This document shows, one piece after another, positions 1-7,629 of a stretch of DNA of 64,000 bases. Source of the DNA: an uncultured SAR116 cluster alpha proteobacterium (lineage in GTDB: Bacteria; Pseudomonadota; Alphaproteobacteria; Puniceispirillales; Marisalimonadaceae); NCBI GenBank assembly GCA_902595515.1, contig CACJQK010000001.1:236852-300851 (forward strand), in the 5' to 3' direction. The translations under genes were made by a program, and so were the position numbers. Every line of letters starts with the position of its first letter. Positions within the stretch are counted from its first letter, which is position 1. The notes under the pieces are model-generated. The model saw nothing but the letters and a program-made list of their open reading frames with translations. It searched no databases and was not told the origin of the DNA.

Positions 1-486
1 CCTCGTGATGGTCTCAGAATGAATATAAGTGCAGGAGGAAATATTGGTGAAAGATTAATGGCAATTGGTCATAGAAATTATGGTGAAATTAGAGAAATTG
101 CTGCAAATTGGCTAGAAAAAGTTGAAATTGATGTTAGCAGAATTGATGATAAGCCAAGTACTTTTTCTGGAGGAATGCAACAAAGACTTCAAATTGCAAG
201 AAATCTTGTAACTAGACCAAGATTGATTTTTATGGATGAACCTACTGGAGGTTTGGATGTATCTGTACAAGCTAAAATCTTGGATTTATTAAGAAACCTT
301 GTAAGAGAACTTGGCATTGCTGCAGTAATAGTTACACACGATCTTGCAGTAGTTAGACTTTTAGCTGATCGTATAATTGTAATGCAAAATGGAAATGTAA
401 TAGAAGCTGGTTTGTGTGATCAGGTTTTAGATGATCCACAGCATAAATATTCGCAATTATTAGTTAGTTCAGTATTACAGGTGTAA
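1..486 (+). CDS. phnK: C-P lyase complex ATP-binding protein PhnK (5' end missing)
   Basis: This is the C-terminal part of PhnK, the ABC-type ATPase that docks onto the PhnGHIJ carbon-phosphorus lyase core. The frame is open from base 1 (P-R-D-G-L-R before the first Met), so the gene starts upstream of the window and the Met at base 19 is internal. Visible are the ABC signature FSGGMQQR, Walker B LIFMDEPTGGLD and the H-loop VTHDL; Walker A lies outside. The segment around GLRMNISAGGNIGERL is typical of PhnK rather than of the peptide ABC ATPases it resembles (DppF type). It is followed after one base by phnL, so the two are co-transcribed. Identification is firm because phnL, phnN and phnM follow. 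Confidence 0.93.
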   Translation, partial: PRDGLRMNISAGGNIGERLMAIGHRNYGEIREIAANWLEKVEIDVSRIDDKPSTFSGGMQQRLQIARNLVTRPRLIFMDEPTGGLDVSVQAKILDLLRNLVRELGIAAVIVTHDLAVVRLLADRIIVMQNGNVIEAGLCDQVLDDPQHKYSQLLVSSVLQV

Positions 487-487
487 A

Positions 488-1153
488 ATGATACAAATTA
501 AAAATTTAAACAAATCATTCCAACTTTATAATCAAAACGATACAAACATAAATGTATTTAAAAATATAAACTTCAGAGTTAATAAAGGTGAGGTTGTTGC
601 ACTTACTGGTAACTCTGGCACAGGTAAATCTACTTTATTAAAATTAATCTATGGAAGTTATGTGATAAGTAAAGGTGATGTTCTTATTTCAGATATTAAT
701 ATTAGAAAATCATCACCTAGAGATATTTTAACACTAAGAAAGAATAAATTGGGGTATGTTAGTCAATTTTTGAGAGTTGTACCTAGAGTGCCAACAATAG
801 ATGTTGTAATAGAACCCTTGCTTGAGATTGGATGTGAAAAAAAAATTGCATTAAAAAAAGCTCAAGAAATATTAGAAAGACTTAATATTCCAAAAAATTT
901 GTGGAACTTATCTCCCTTAACTTTCTCAGGAGGTGAACAACAAAGAGTAAATATTGCTAGGGGTTTTATTCATAATTATCCGTATTTACTTTTAGATGAA
1001 CCAACCGCAAGTCTGGACCAAAATAATAAAAATGTTGTATTAGATTTAATAGAAAAAGCTAAGCTAAATGGTTCAGCTATAATAGGAATATTTCATGATG
1101 AAACAGCTAGAAACAAAGTTGCTACAAGAGAAGTCAATTTAGAAAATTTATGA
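488..1153 (+). CDS. phnL: C-P lyase system ATP-binding protein PhnL
   Basis: PhnL is the second ABC-type ATPase of the phosphonate C-P lyase system and is needed with PhnGHIM to couple phosphonate to the ribose of ATP. The 221-residue length is normal for the family. Walker A is GNSGTGKST near residue 42, the signature is FSGGEQQR near 145, Walker B is LLLDEPTASLD near 165, and the H-loop is IFHDE. The phrase YVSQFLRVVPRVP is characteristic of PhnL. No membrane partner is seen nearby, as expected for a cytosolic complex subunit. It starts one base after phnK stops and phnN follows after 4 bases, indicating one operon. Confidence 0.93.
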   Translation: MIQIKNLNKSFQLYNQNDTNINVFKNINFRVNKGEVVALTGNSGTGKSTLLKLIYGSYVISKGDVLISDINIRKSSPRDILTLRKNKLGYVSQFLRVVPRVPTIDVVIEPLLEIGCEKKIALKKAQEILERLNIPKNLWNLSPLTFSGGEQQRVNIARGFIHNYPYLLLDEPTASLDQNNKNVVLDLIEKAKLNGSAIIGIFHDETARNKVATREVNLENL

Positions 1154-1157
1154 ATTA

Positions 1158-1694
1158 ATGAAAAAAACTAATGGCAATTTATTTGTGATTGTAGGAGCTT
1201 CTGGAGTAGGTAAAGATACTTTATTAAATGAAATAAAAGCTAGGCTAGAAAATTTTTACTTTGTAAAAAGGTATATTACCAGAACCCTCGATAAAAATAA
1301 TGAAGACCATATCGCTATATCAAATACTGATTTTCAAAATAAGGTTAAAGATGGTTTTTTTGCAATAAGCTGGCAAGCACATTCCTTATCATATGGTATT
1401 CCAAAAAATATTGAAGATGAATTGAAAAAAGGTGTTAATGTAATTTTTAATGGATCAAGACTCGCTTTGAAGCAAATTAGGGAAAGTTATCCTGATGCAA
1501 AGATTATTTGCATTATTGCTTCAAAAAAAGCTATTGAAAGCCGTCTTATATCAAGAAATAGAGAAAGTAAGGATGATATTAAAAAAAGACTTAATAGAGA
1601 AGTTGGAAAATTACCTTCGGATACAATCTATGTTAAAAATGACATTGATTTAGAAACAGGCGTAAATAACTTAATTAATGCTTTAAATTATTAA
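1158..1694 (+). CDS. phnN: Ribose 1,5-bisphosphate phosphokinase PhnN
   Basis: PhnN phosphorylates ribose 1,5-bisphosphate to PRPP, the last step in recycling the ribose carrier of the C-P lyase pathway. The protein has a guanylate-kinase-like fold with a P-loop GASGVGKDT at residues 13-21 and the usual family length (178 aa). The segment RYITRTLDKNNEDH near residue 40 corresponds to the substrate-binding region of PhnN and GMP kinases. The context (phnKL upstream, phnM downstream) favours PhnN over guanylate kinase. Its 3' end overlaps the convergent DUF1045 gene by 20 bases. Confidence 0.9.
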   Translation: MKKTNGNLFVIVGASGVGKDTLLNEIKARLENFYFVKRYITRTLDKNNEDHIAISNTDFQNKVKDGFFAISWQAHSLSYGIPKNIEDELKKGVNVIFNGSRLALKQIRESYPDAKIICIIASKKAIESRLISRNRESKDDIKKRLNREVGKLPSDTIYVKNDIDLETGVNNLINALNY

Positions 1695-2382
1695 ATTTAA
1701 ATCTTTTAATAAAATAAAATTTTTCATCACTCTTTTGTCCAAAAATACAAATATTATTAAAGTTTATCTTACTTAAATTAACTTGTTTTAAAATGTTTTG
1801 AAGAGATTTAAACACGCCATCAATTTCCTCAATATTTAATTTACTGGTAAGAGTTAAGTGAAATTTGAATTCATTAAATACGTAAGGATAACCCCACTTA
1901 TAGAGCATTTTTTTTTGATTTGGGGTTAATTTTTCAGGATTTCTTTTTTTTAATTCATCTTCAGAAAGCTCATCTCTTAAATAATCTAATCCCTTTACAA
2001 ATTTATTAGATACTTCATTTACTTTGAGATTATTAGTAGGAATTAATGCAATGAAATTACCTAATTTTTTAATAATTAGTTCGTCTAAATGAAAACTATG
2101 TATTTGTTTTGATATTTCACAAACTTTATTTTCAAGATCATTAAAGGTATACCCATCCTTTAATCTAAATGGAGCTTTTATTGTGCCATGAAATCCATAT
2201 TGTTTTGGTGCAAGTACAAATCTAGAAAATTTCTGTAAATTGGGTGAACTTGAAAGATCTGACTTAGTAATTTCTAAACCTTTATAAGGATCCCATCCTA
2301 ACCAACATTTACCAAACACATCTAGCTCTGAATTTTCTAAAGGTGCATAATATATTGCATATCTTTTATAATATTCTTCCAT
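1675..2382 (-). CDS. DUF1045 2H-phosphoesterase-family protein of phosphonate operons
   Basis: This 235-residue protein belongs to the DUF1045 (putative phosphonate metabolism protein) family, which sits in the 2H phosphoesterase superfamily. The two diagnostic H-x-T motifs are visible: FHGTIKAPF around residue 64 and FHLTLTSKL around residue 175. 2H enzymes open cyclic phosphodiesters. No phnP, which opens ribosyl 1,2-cyclic phosphate in E. coli, is visible in the window, so this protein is a reasonable candidate for that step between PhnM/PhnJ and PhnN; that is inference. It lies on the strand opposite the phn genes, convergent with phnN (20-base overlap) and divergent from phnM with about 100 bases between the starts. 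Confidence 0.82.
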   Translation of the reverse strand: MEEYYKRYAIYYAPLENSELDVFGKCWLGWDPYKGLEITKSDLSSSPNLQKFSRFVLAPKQYGFHGTIKAPFRLKDGYTFNDLENKVCEISKQIHSFHLDELIIKKLGNFIALIPTNNLKVNEVSNKFVKGLDYLRDELSEDELKKRNPEKLTPNQKKMLYKWGYPYVFNEFKFHLTLTSKLNIEEIDGVFKSLQNILKQVNLSKINFNNICIFGQKSDEKFYFIKRFKFNNLKH

Positions 2383-2442
2383 GAGATTTACATATTATAG
2401 TTTTGTTTCAATTTAATTAATATATTTTAACTTTTAAAAAAA

Positions 2443-2460
2443 CTGTAATATTAGAGTCAT
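2443..2460 (+). promoter_or_regulatory. Pho-box-like sequence upstream of phnM
   Basis: Two direct 7-base half-sites, CTGTAAT and GAGTCAT, are separated by a 4-base AT spacer (ATTA). This matches the layout of PhoB boxes (CTGTCAT-N4-CTGTCAT) with 6/7 and 5/7 matches. It lies in the divergent spacer between the DUF1045 gene and phnM, where a phosphate-starvation operator would be expected. Against it, the box ends only 23 bases before the phnM ATG, leaving little room for a -10 element and leader, and the region is very AT-rich, so chance similarity is possible. Confidence 0.35.
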
Positions 2461-2483
2461 ATGTATGGAAATTTAAGGATTTC

Positions 2484-3629
2484 ATGTTGTCTGATGTCAT
2501 TTTAAATAATGTTAATATTGTAACTGAAGACGAAGTCTTTTTGGGAAGTATTCAATTAAAAGATGGGTTTATTAAAAGGGTCAATAAAGGAAAAAGCTAT
2601 ATACCTAGATCTATAGATTGCAATGAAGATTATTTAATACCAGGTTTAGTTGAACTACACACAGATAATTTAGAAAGGCATCTCAAACCAAGACCTGGTG
2701 TAAATTGGCCTATAAATAATGCTCTTACAGCTCACGATGGAGAATTAGCATCTGCAGGTATTACAACTGTTTTCGATGCTTTAAGAGTAGGATCTATTAA
2801 CAGAGATGGTGTGCATAGATATGACAAATATGCAAGAGAAACAGCCACCTCTATCAATAACTTATCAAAAGACAAATCTTTTAAGATTGATCATTTTATT
2901 CATCTAAGAGCTGAAATATGTTCAGAAAATTTAATTCAGGAGTTAGAAGAATTCAACGATCAGGATAAGGTAAAAATAGTTAGTCTGATGGATCACACAC
3001 CAGGCCAAAGACAGTTTCGTGATGTTTCACAGTTCAAAGTTTATTTATCAGGTAAATTTGGTCTTTCGGAATCACAAATTCAACAACACTTTTCATACTT
3101 AAAAGATCTTCAAAAAATGTTTGGTAAAAAACATAAAATTGAAACAATAAAATTTAGTAAAAGATTAAATGCAGTATTGGCTAGTCATGATGATACTACA
3201 ATTTCTGATGTGGAAGAGAGTTGTTCACAAGGTATAAATTTAGCTGAGTTTCCAACCACTCTTGAAGCAGCAACAAAGTGTAAAAGCAGTAACATAAAAA
3301 TAATAATGGGAGCACCAAATTTAGTAAGAGGAGGATCTCATTCAGGTAATGTTTCAGCTCAATCACTTATTGATAAAGACCTTCTAGATATTTTAAGTTC
3401 TGATTACGTGCCTTCATCATTGATGATGGCAGCGATAATGTGGGGCATAAAATCTAATAATTTACCCAAAAGTATCGCTGCAGTAACTGCTAACCCCTGT
3501 AAAGTTACAGGCTTAAATGATAGAGGAATGATTAAAGAAGGTTTAAAAGCAGATTTGGTAAGATTAAGTATTAAAAAGGATTTACCAATCATTAGAAAAG
3601 TATGGGCAAGTGGTCGAGAAGTTGCTTAA
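2484..3629 (+). CDS. phnM: Alpha-D-ribose 1-methylphosphonate 5-triphosphate diphosphatase PhnM
   Basis: PhnM is the amidohydrolase-superfamily enzyme that removes pyrophosphate from the ribosyl-phosphonate triphosphate intermediate so that PhnJ can cleave the C-P bond. The 381-residue length is standard. The metal-binding HTD signature is in VELHTDNLERHLKPRP near residue 58, with further conserved acidic and His residues in LTAHDGE, MDHTPGQRQF and LASHDDTT. The start is preceded by an AAGGA-type ribosome site. It restarts transcription in the phn direction after the opposite-strand DUF1045 gene, and the Acr3 gene follows after 7 bases. Confidence 0.95.
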   Translation: MLSDVILNNVNIVTEDEVFLGSIQLKDGFIKRVNKGKSYIPRSIDCNEDYLIPGLVELHTDNLERHLKPRPGVNWPINNALTAHDGELASAGITTVFDALRVGSINRDGVHRYDKYARETATSINNLSKDKSFKIDHFIHLRAEICSENLIQELEEFNDQDKVKIVSLMDHTPGQRQFRDVSQFKVYLSGKFGLSESQIQQHFSYLKDLQKMFGKKHKIETIKFSKRLNAVLASHDDTTISDVEESCSQGINLAEFPTTLEAATKCKSSNIKIIMGAPNLVRGGSHSGNVSAQSLIDKDLLDILSSDYVPSSLMMAAIMWGIKSNNLPKSIAAVTANPCKVTGLNDRGMIKEGLKADLVRLSIKKDLPIIRKVWASGREVA

Positions 3630-3636
3630 ATAAAAG

Positions 3637-4683
3637 ATGTATCCAAAACATAAAAAATTAAATCTATCATTTTTAGATAAATACCTAACTTTATGGATTT
3701 TTCTTGCAATGATTATAGGTATAGTTATTGGTAATGTTTTTCTAAATATGCCTAAATTTCTTGATTCAATAACTTACAGTAATACAAATATTCCTATTGC
3801 AATAGGGCTTATTTTAATGATGTATCCACCTTTAGCAAAAGTAAAATATGAAAAAATAATTGAAGTTTTTAAAGATAAGAAAGTCTTAGCTTTGTCTTTA
3901 TTTCAAAATTGGATAATAGGCCCTGCATTAATGTTTTTTTTAGCTCTTACTTTTCTTTCTGATAAGCCTGAATATATGACTGGTGTCATACTAATTGGTC
4001 TAGCTAGATGTATAGCAATGGTTCTTGTTTGGAATGAGTTGGCTAGAGGAAGTTCAGAGTATGTAGCAGGATTAGTTGCCTTTAATTCAATTTTTCAAAT
4101 TATATTCTTCGCGCCTTATGCGTGGTTTTTTTTAAAAATTTTGCCGGAATTTTTTGGATATGGTGGACAAATTATTGATATCTCCATATTATACATCTCC
4201 AAAATTGTTCTAATTTATCTTGGTATTCCATTTTTAGCAGGTTTTGTGACAAGATCATTATTAGTTAAAAGATATGGTGAAGAATGGTACGTGAACAATT
4301 TTCTTCCTAGAATAAGTCCTATTACTTTAATTGCGCTGTTATTTACAATAATTATTATGTTTACTCTAAAAGGAAATGAAATTTTGAAACTGCCTTTGGA
4401 TGTTTTAACAATATCAATTCCTCTAGTCATATATTTTCTAATTATGTTTTTTATTAGTTTTGGTATCAGCAGGTTTGCAAATATTAATTATCCAACGGCT
4501 ACTTCTTTATCATTCACAGCAGCTTCAAATAATTTTGAATTAGCTATTGCAGTTTCAATTGCCACTTTTGGCCTTGCATCAAAAGAGGCTTTCGCAACTG
4601 TTATTGGTCCTCTTGTTGAAGTGCCTATACTAATATTACTAGTTTCCGTTGCTTTAAAATTTAAAGAAAAATATTTCAAATAG
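3637..4683 (+). CDS. acr3: Arsenite efflux transporter, ACR3 family
   Basis: A 348-residue polytopic membrane protein with about ten hydrophobic segments, matching the length and pattern of Acr3 arsenite/H+ antiporters of the BART superfamily. The family hallmarks are present: [13 protein letters not shown] near residue 68, [15 protein letters not shown] near 95, and [18 protein letters not shown] near 125, whose Cys is the essential residue in characterised Acr3 proteins. The conserved [15 protein letters not shown] segment near residue 290 is also seen. It expels As(III) across the inner membrane. No arsenate reductase or ArsR is visible. The 7-base spacing to phnM suggests co-transcription, linking arsenic defence to phosphorus scavenging. 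Confidence 0.9.
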   Translation: MYPKHKKLNLSFLDKYLTLWIFLAMIIGIVIGNVFLNMPKFLDSITYSNTNIPIAIGLILMMYPPLAKVKYEKIIEVFKDKKVLALSLFQNWIIGPALMFFLALTFLSDKPEYMTGVILIGLARCIAMVLVWNELARGSSEYVAGLVAFNSIFQIIFFAPYAWFFLKILPEFFGYGGQIIDISILYISKIVLIYLGIPFLAGFVTRSLLVKRYGEEWYVNNFLPRISPITLIALLFTIIIMFTLKGNEILKLPLDVLTISIPLVIYFLIMFFISFGISRFANINYPTATSLSFTAASNNFELAIAVSIATFGLASKEAFATVIGPLVEVPILILLVSVALKFKEKYFK

Positions 4684-4730
4684 ACTTAAAATTACTAACT
4701 ATACTACAGCGTAATCTTAGCTCAATTTAA

Positions 4731-4748
4731 ACTTCATTAAATTGTAAT
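4731..4748 (+). promoter_or_regulatory. Weak Pho-box-like sequence upstream of the secreted choice-of-anchor I gene
   Basis: Half-sites ACTTCAT and TTGTAAT are separated by the AT spacer TAAA, giving 4/7 and 5/7 matches to the PhoB half-site CTGTCAT. The distance to the start codon (about 60 bases) is suitable for a promoter. The match is modest and the flanks are AT-rich, so this is only suggestive. It is listed because a similar element precedes phnM. Confidence 0.22.
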
Positions 4749-4808
4749 ATTAAAATAACAATTCAGTAAAAAAAGTTAGGCATATTCATATTAAAAATGG
4801 AGAAATTT

Positions 4809-6302
4809 ATGTTTAATAAAAATATGTTAAAAATTTTAGTAACTTCTTCAGTTATTATACTTACAAGTTCAATTTCTACAAAGGCCATTGAAATTAATCA
4901 AATATCATCCTTTCAAATTGGAAAAGGTGAAGGTTACGCAGAAATGATACGTTATCACTCCCAATCTAAAAGTCTTTTAGTTACAGCTTCTGAAACTGGC
5001 ACTATAGAAAGAATTTCAATAAGTGATCCTTTCAATTTAAAAAAAATAGCACCTTTTGATTTGTCAGGTGGTAATGTTACAGCAGTAGCGGTTCATAAAG
5101 ATTTAATTGCAGCGTCGATAAAAGAAAAAAAAGCAGATGCCCCAGGTAATGTTCAAATATTCAATAATAATGGGGAAAAATTGGCCGAGTATAAAACTGG
5201 AGCTTTGCCTGATAATATTGCATTCTCACCTGATGGTAGATATTTATTAACTGCTAATGAAGGTGAACCCTCTGATGATTACAAAATTGATCCAGAAGGT
5301 AGTTTTACACTTATAGATTTGTCTAGCGGTGTACAAAATGCAAATGTTAAGCAGATAACGCTTAATAATATTAAAATGCCAGCAGGTGCAAGGATTATTA
5401 AACCAGGTTCAAGTTTTGCAGAAGATGCTGAACCAGAATATATAACATTTGCTCCAGACGGTAAAAAGGCTTATGCAACTCTTCAAGAAAACAATGCCAT
5501 AGCTACAATTGATATAGCTTCTGCAAAGGTTATTAATGTGAGTGGACTTGGGTTCAAAAACGTATCTAGAACTTCTCATGATGTATCAAATAAGGATGGT
5601 GGAATAAATATGAAACGATGGCCAGTTTTGATGATGTATCAGCCAGATGCAATCGTATCCTATGAGACAAAAGGAAGCACATATTTAGTTACAGCAAATG
5701 AAGGTGACGCTAAAGACTACGATGGTTTTTCTGAGGAAACTCGCGTTGGCAAATTAAAACTTGATAAAACTATGTTTCCAAATGCTAATGAGTTACAAAA
5801 GAAAGAAAACCTTGGACGCTTAAAAACCACAAAAACACTTGGTGACACTGACGGCGATGGAGATCATGATATAATATATGCCTATGGCGGAAGATCATTT
5901 TCCATTTGGAAAGATGATGGGACTCTAGTTTTTGACAGTGGAAACGCATTCGAAAACATAATTTCGAAGCGTTCTCCAGAAATGTTTAATGCTAATGGTC
6001 CTACCAAAATTGATGATCGTTCAGATGACAAAGGTCCAGAGCCTGAGGCTCTTGCAATAGGCAAGATTAATGGAAGAACATACGCATTTATAGGAATGGA
6101 GAGAAATAACGCTATCTTTGCATATGACATTACGCTGCCATCTGACCCACATATGGTGAGTTATATAATGCCTAATGAAAATCACAATTCTCCCGAGGGA
6201 TTAGAATTTATCCCGTCAAGTGTTAGTCCTACCGGAAAACCTCTACTTGCTGTTGCATATGAAATGACAGGTACAATTGGTCTCTATGAAATTAATAATT
6301 AG
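4809..6302 (+). CDS. Secreted choice-of-anchor I / alkaline-phosphatase-like beta-propeller protein
   Basis: An exported protein of about 497 residues with an N-terminal signal peptide (basic MFNKNMLK, hydrophobic stretch, probable cleavage near TKA). The start at 4809 is chosen because GGAG lies six bases before it; an in-frame ATG at 4797 would add four residues. The body contains repeated blades with FSPDGRYLLTANEGEPS and FAPDGKKAY motifs, QPDAIVSYE, and an acidic DTDGDGDHD loop that looks calcium-binding. This pattern is that of choice-of-anchor I proteins, which are frequently annotated as alkaline phosphatase or esterase-like phytase. A role in phosphate release from organic phosphorus outside the cytoplasm would fit the neighbouring phn and ppk genes, but the activity is inferred. 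Confidence 0.78.
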   Translation: MFNKNMLKILVTSSVIILTSSISTKAIEINQISSFQIGKGEGYAEMIRYHSQSKSLLVTASETGTIERISISDPFNLKKIAPFDLSGGNVTAVAVHKDLIAASIKEKKADAPGNVQIFNNNGEKLAEYKTGALPDNIAFSPDGRYLLTANEGEPSDDYKIDPEGSFTLIDLSSGVQNANVKQITLNNIKMPAGARIIKPGSSFAEDAEPEYITFAPDGKKAYATLQENNAIATIDIASAKVINVSGLGFKNVSRTSHDVSNKDGGINMKRWPVLMMYQPDAIVSYETKGSTYLVTANEGDAKDYDGFSEETRVGKLKLDKTMFPNANELQKKENLGRLKTTKTLGDTDGDGDHDIIYAYGGRSFSIWKDDGTLVFDSGNAFENIISKRSPEMFNANGPTKIDDRSDDKGPEPEALAIGKINGRTYAFIGMERNNAIFAYDITLPSDPHMVSYIMPNENHNSPEGLEFIPSSVSPTGKPLLAVAYEMTGTIGLYEINN

Positions 6303-6324
6303 ATTATTAAATTTTATCCTATTT

Positions 6325-6362
6325 TATTTGGTCAGGAATAATTTTAAATTTCTGACCAAATA
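6325..6362 (+). terminator. Stem-loop after the secreted propeller gene
   Basis: A roughly 15-base-pair stem (left arm around TTGGTCAGGAA, right arm around TTTCTGACCAAA, with one G-U pair) encloses a loop of about 8 bases. It begins 23 bases after the stop codon and is followed by ATTTTAAA, so it can act as an intrinsic terminator, although the T-run is short. Confidence 0.7.
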
Positions 6363-6602
6363 ATTTTAAAGAAGAATTTTAATGGCCGTAATTAATTATA
6401 TTATTTGAAGTAATTTAATTTTAGAGTTAAGAAACAAAAATTTGGATTTTAAATTTTTTAATCTTGATTGTATGTATTTGGATATCAAAACACCTTGCAT
6501 CCAAAACTTGGAATTTATTTCGGCTAATTTTTTAAATATTATGCCTTATTTAGGCTTTTCAATCTTATTTGCTGCATACGCAACTGCAACTATCCTCAAA
6601 AA
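6363..6602. other. Intergenic stretch without a convincing gene
   Basis: A 44-codon open frame (6472-6606, plus strand) has a hydrophobic C-terminal half (GFSILFAAYATATIL), but it has no clear ribosome site and overlaps the end of the opposite gene. It may be a decayed membrane-protein tail. Nothing else is recognised here. Confidence 0.3.
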
Positions 6603-6896
6603 CTAGTATTCGACTAGATTTCCAGTCAAGGGAATTGAGTGTCTATCTTCTTCGTTATACTCTAAAAGAAGATGTCTTTGAGTATCTAACCAATTAACAC
6701 CTCTGGTTGAGCTTTCAGATAACTCAGTTTCTGTTCTTAAAACTATAGCTATCACTTCATCCGACGTAGTCATTAAATAATGAGTAGGCGGTTTTGACAA
6801 TGCCCTTTCTTTCGAACGTTCTTTTACATTTGTTAAAAATTCGTCAAAACATTCAGGTTTAGGTCTGAATCTAATTATGGATATTTTTGTTTTCAT
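6603..6896 (-). CDS. Small hypothetical protein (97 aa)
   Basis: I do not recognise this protein. The start is placed at the ATG at 6896, giving a product beginning MKTKISIIRF; a longer reading frame extends to 7007 but its N-terminal extension is lysine/isoleucine-rich, low in complexity and would overlap the next gene. The sequence (RPKPECFDEFLTNVKER, then HYLMTTSDEVIAIVLR, LDTQRHLLLEYNEEDRH) has an alternating strand-helix look like dimeric alpha/beta-barrel (ABM-type) small proteins, but this is only an impression. It follows the NTF2-like gene on the same strand after about 90 bases and lies on the island side of the tRNA scar. Confidence 0.6.
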   Translation of the reverse strand: MKTKISIIRFRPKPECFDEFLTNVKERSKERALSKPPTHYLMTTSDEVIAIVLRTETELSESSTRGVNWLDTQRHLLLEYNEEDRHSIPLTGNLVEY

Positions 6897-6987
6897 AGTT
6901 GTAATCTTTCTAATCAAAATTGGAAGTTCAATAATCTCATTTTTAAATTTTATAAAAGGATTTTTAATTATTTTAAAATTCAATGAT

Positions 6988-7314
6988 TTATTTTGGAACT
7001 TTCCCATAAATATGTTTGACTATTTTACCATCTTGAATGTGATCAATTTCAAGATATGTAAAATTAGGATCAAATCCATCTACTGTCTTAACAACAGTGT
7101 TGGGTGTTTCTAATACGCATTGAATTATAGGTTCACTTACCCATTTCACGTCTTTAACCATATTTACCAATTCATCGTAGCTTTTAACTTTATTGCCCAT
7201 ACTAGATTTATGTATGGACTCACAGTGTAAATCTTTTGAAAAAAGTTCAATAAATGGTTGCAAGTCACCTTCATAATGTTTTATGAAAGCCGCTTTTATA
7301 GTTTCAAAATTCAT
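6988..7314 (-). CDS. SnoaL/NTF2-like small protein
   Basis: A 108-residue protein with the look of the SnoaL/NTF2-like cone fold: an N-terminal helix (FETIKAAFIKHYEGDLQPFIELFSKD), a central loop, and C-terminal strands (TVVKTVDGF, FTYLEIDHIQDGKIVKHIYG). Such proteins are small enzymes (isomerases, cyclases) or ligand-binding domains, so no substrate can be assigned. The IDHIQDGKI phrase near residue 90 is typical of SnoaL-like proteins. It sits at the right end of the putative island, just before the tRNA fragment, and is probably transcribed with the 97-residue gene downstream. Confidence 0.7.
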   Translation of the reverse strand: MNFETIKAAFIKHYEGDLQPFIELFSKDLHCESIHKSSMGNKVKSYDELVNMVKDVKWVSEPIIQCVLETPNTVVKTVDGFDPNFTYLEIDHIQDGKIVKHIYGKVPK

Positions 7315-7517
7315 GTTTTCGCCTCATAAAAAAATCATATTAATAATTAATCATTAAATAAATTTTACATTTATATTAAATTAACTTTACATCTTATTAG
7401 TGAAATTTGATTAAAAATGACAGGTTAAATACTGTGATCAAAATTGATTATAAGTGTCTAACTATGTGGCTAACTGCAAACAAAAACCTATATATACAGG
7501 CAAAATGGGGCAAAAAT

Positions 7518-7568
7518 GTCAGGCTCATAACCTGAAGGTCGTAGGTTCAAATCCTACTCCCGCAACCA
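7518..7568 (+). other. 3' half of an initiator tRNA-Met: putative attachment-site scar
   Basis: The bases run from the anticodon stem through the CCA end of an alphaproteobacterial tRNA-fMet. The CAT anticodon lies in AGGCTCATAACCT, the T-arm is GTAGG-TTCAAAT-CCTAC, and the acceptor 3' strand is TCCCGCA plus ACCA. The 5' acceptor strand and D-arm are absent upstream, so this cannot be a working tRNA. Such 3' halves arise when an integrase recombines at a tRNA gene: the intact copy is regenerated at the other end. The original-looking terminator follows directly, so the inserted DNA should lie to the left of this point. Just upstream are two near repeats, TGTCTAACT and TGTGGCTAACT (7455-7477), possibly integrase arm sites. 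Confidence 0.78.
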
Positions 7569-7601
7569 ACTATATCAATAAAGTCAATGCCTTGGATCAC
7601 C

Positions 7602-7629
7602 CTCAAAGACTTCGGTTTTTGGGTTTTTT
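7602..7629 (+). terminator. UUCG-loop intrinsic terminator after the tRNA fragment
   Basis: A nine-base-pair stem (CTCAAAGAC / GTTTTTGGG, with two G-U pairs) is closed by a TTCG tetraloop and followed by six Ts. It sits about 33 bases after the CCA end and looks like the native terminator of the initiator tRNA gene. That supports the idea that the right flank is the original chromosomal side. Confidence 0.85.

Noticed and set aside
6897..7007. N-terminal extension of the 97-residue gene up to 7007
   Set aside because: The extension is low-complexity, overlaps the NTF2-like gene, and the internal ATG gives a better-looking protein start.
7418..7424. Single ATGACAG (Pho half-site on the minus strand)
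   Set aside because: Only one half-site is present, without a second one at the right distance.
7518..7568. A functional tRNA-Met gene
   Set aside because: The 5' acceptor strand and D-arm cannot be found upstream, so no cloverleaf is possible.
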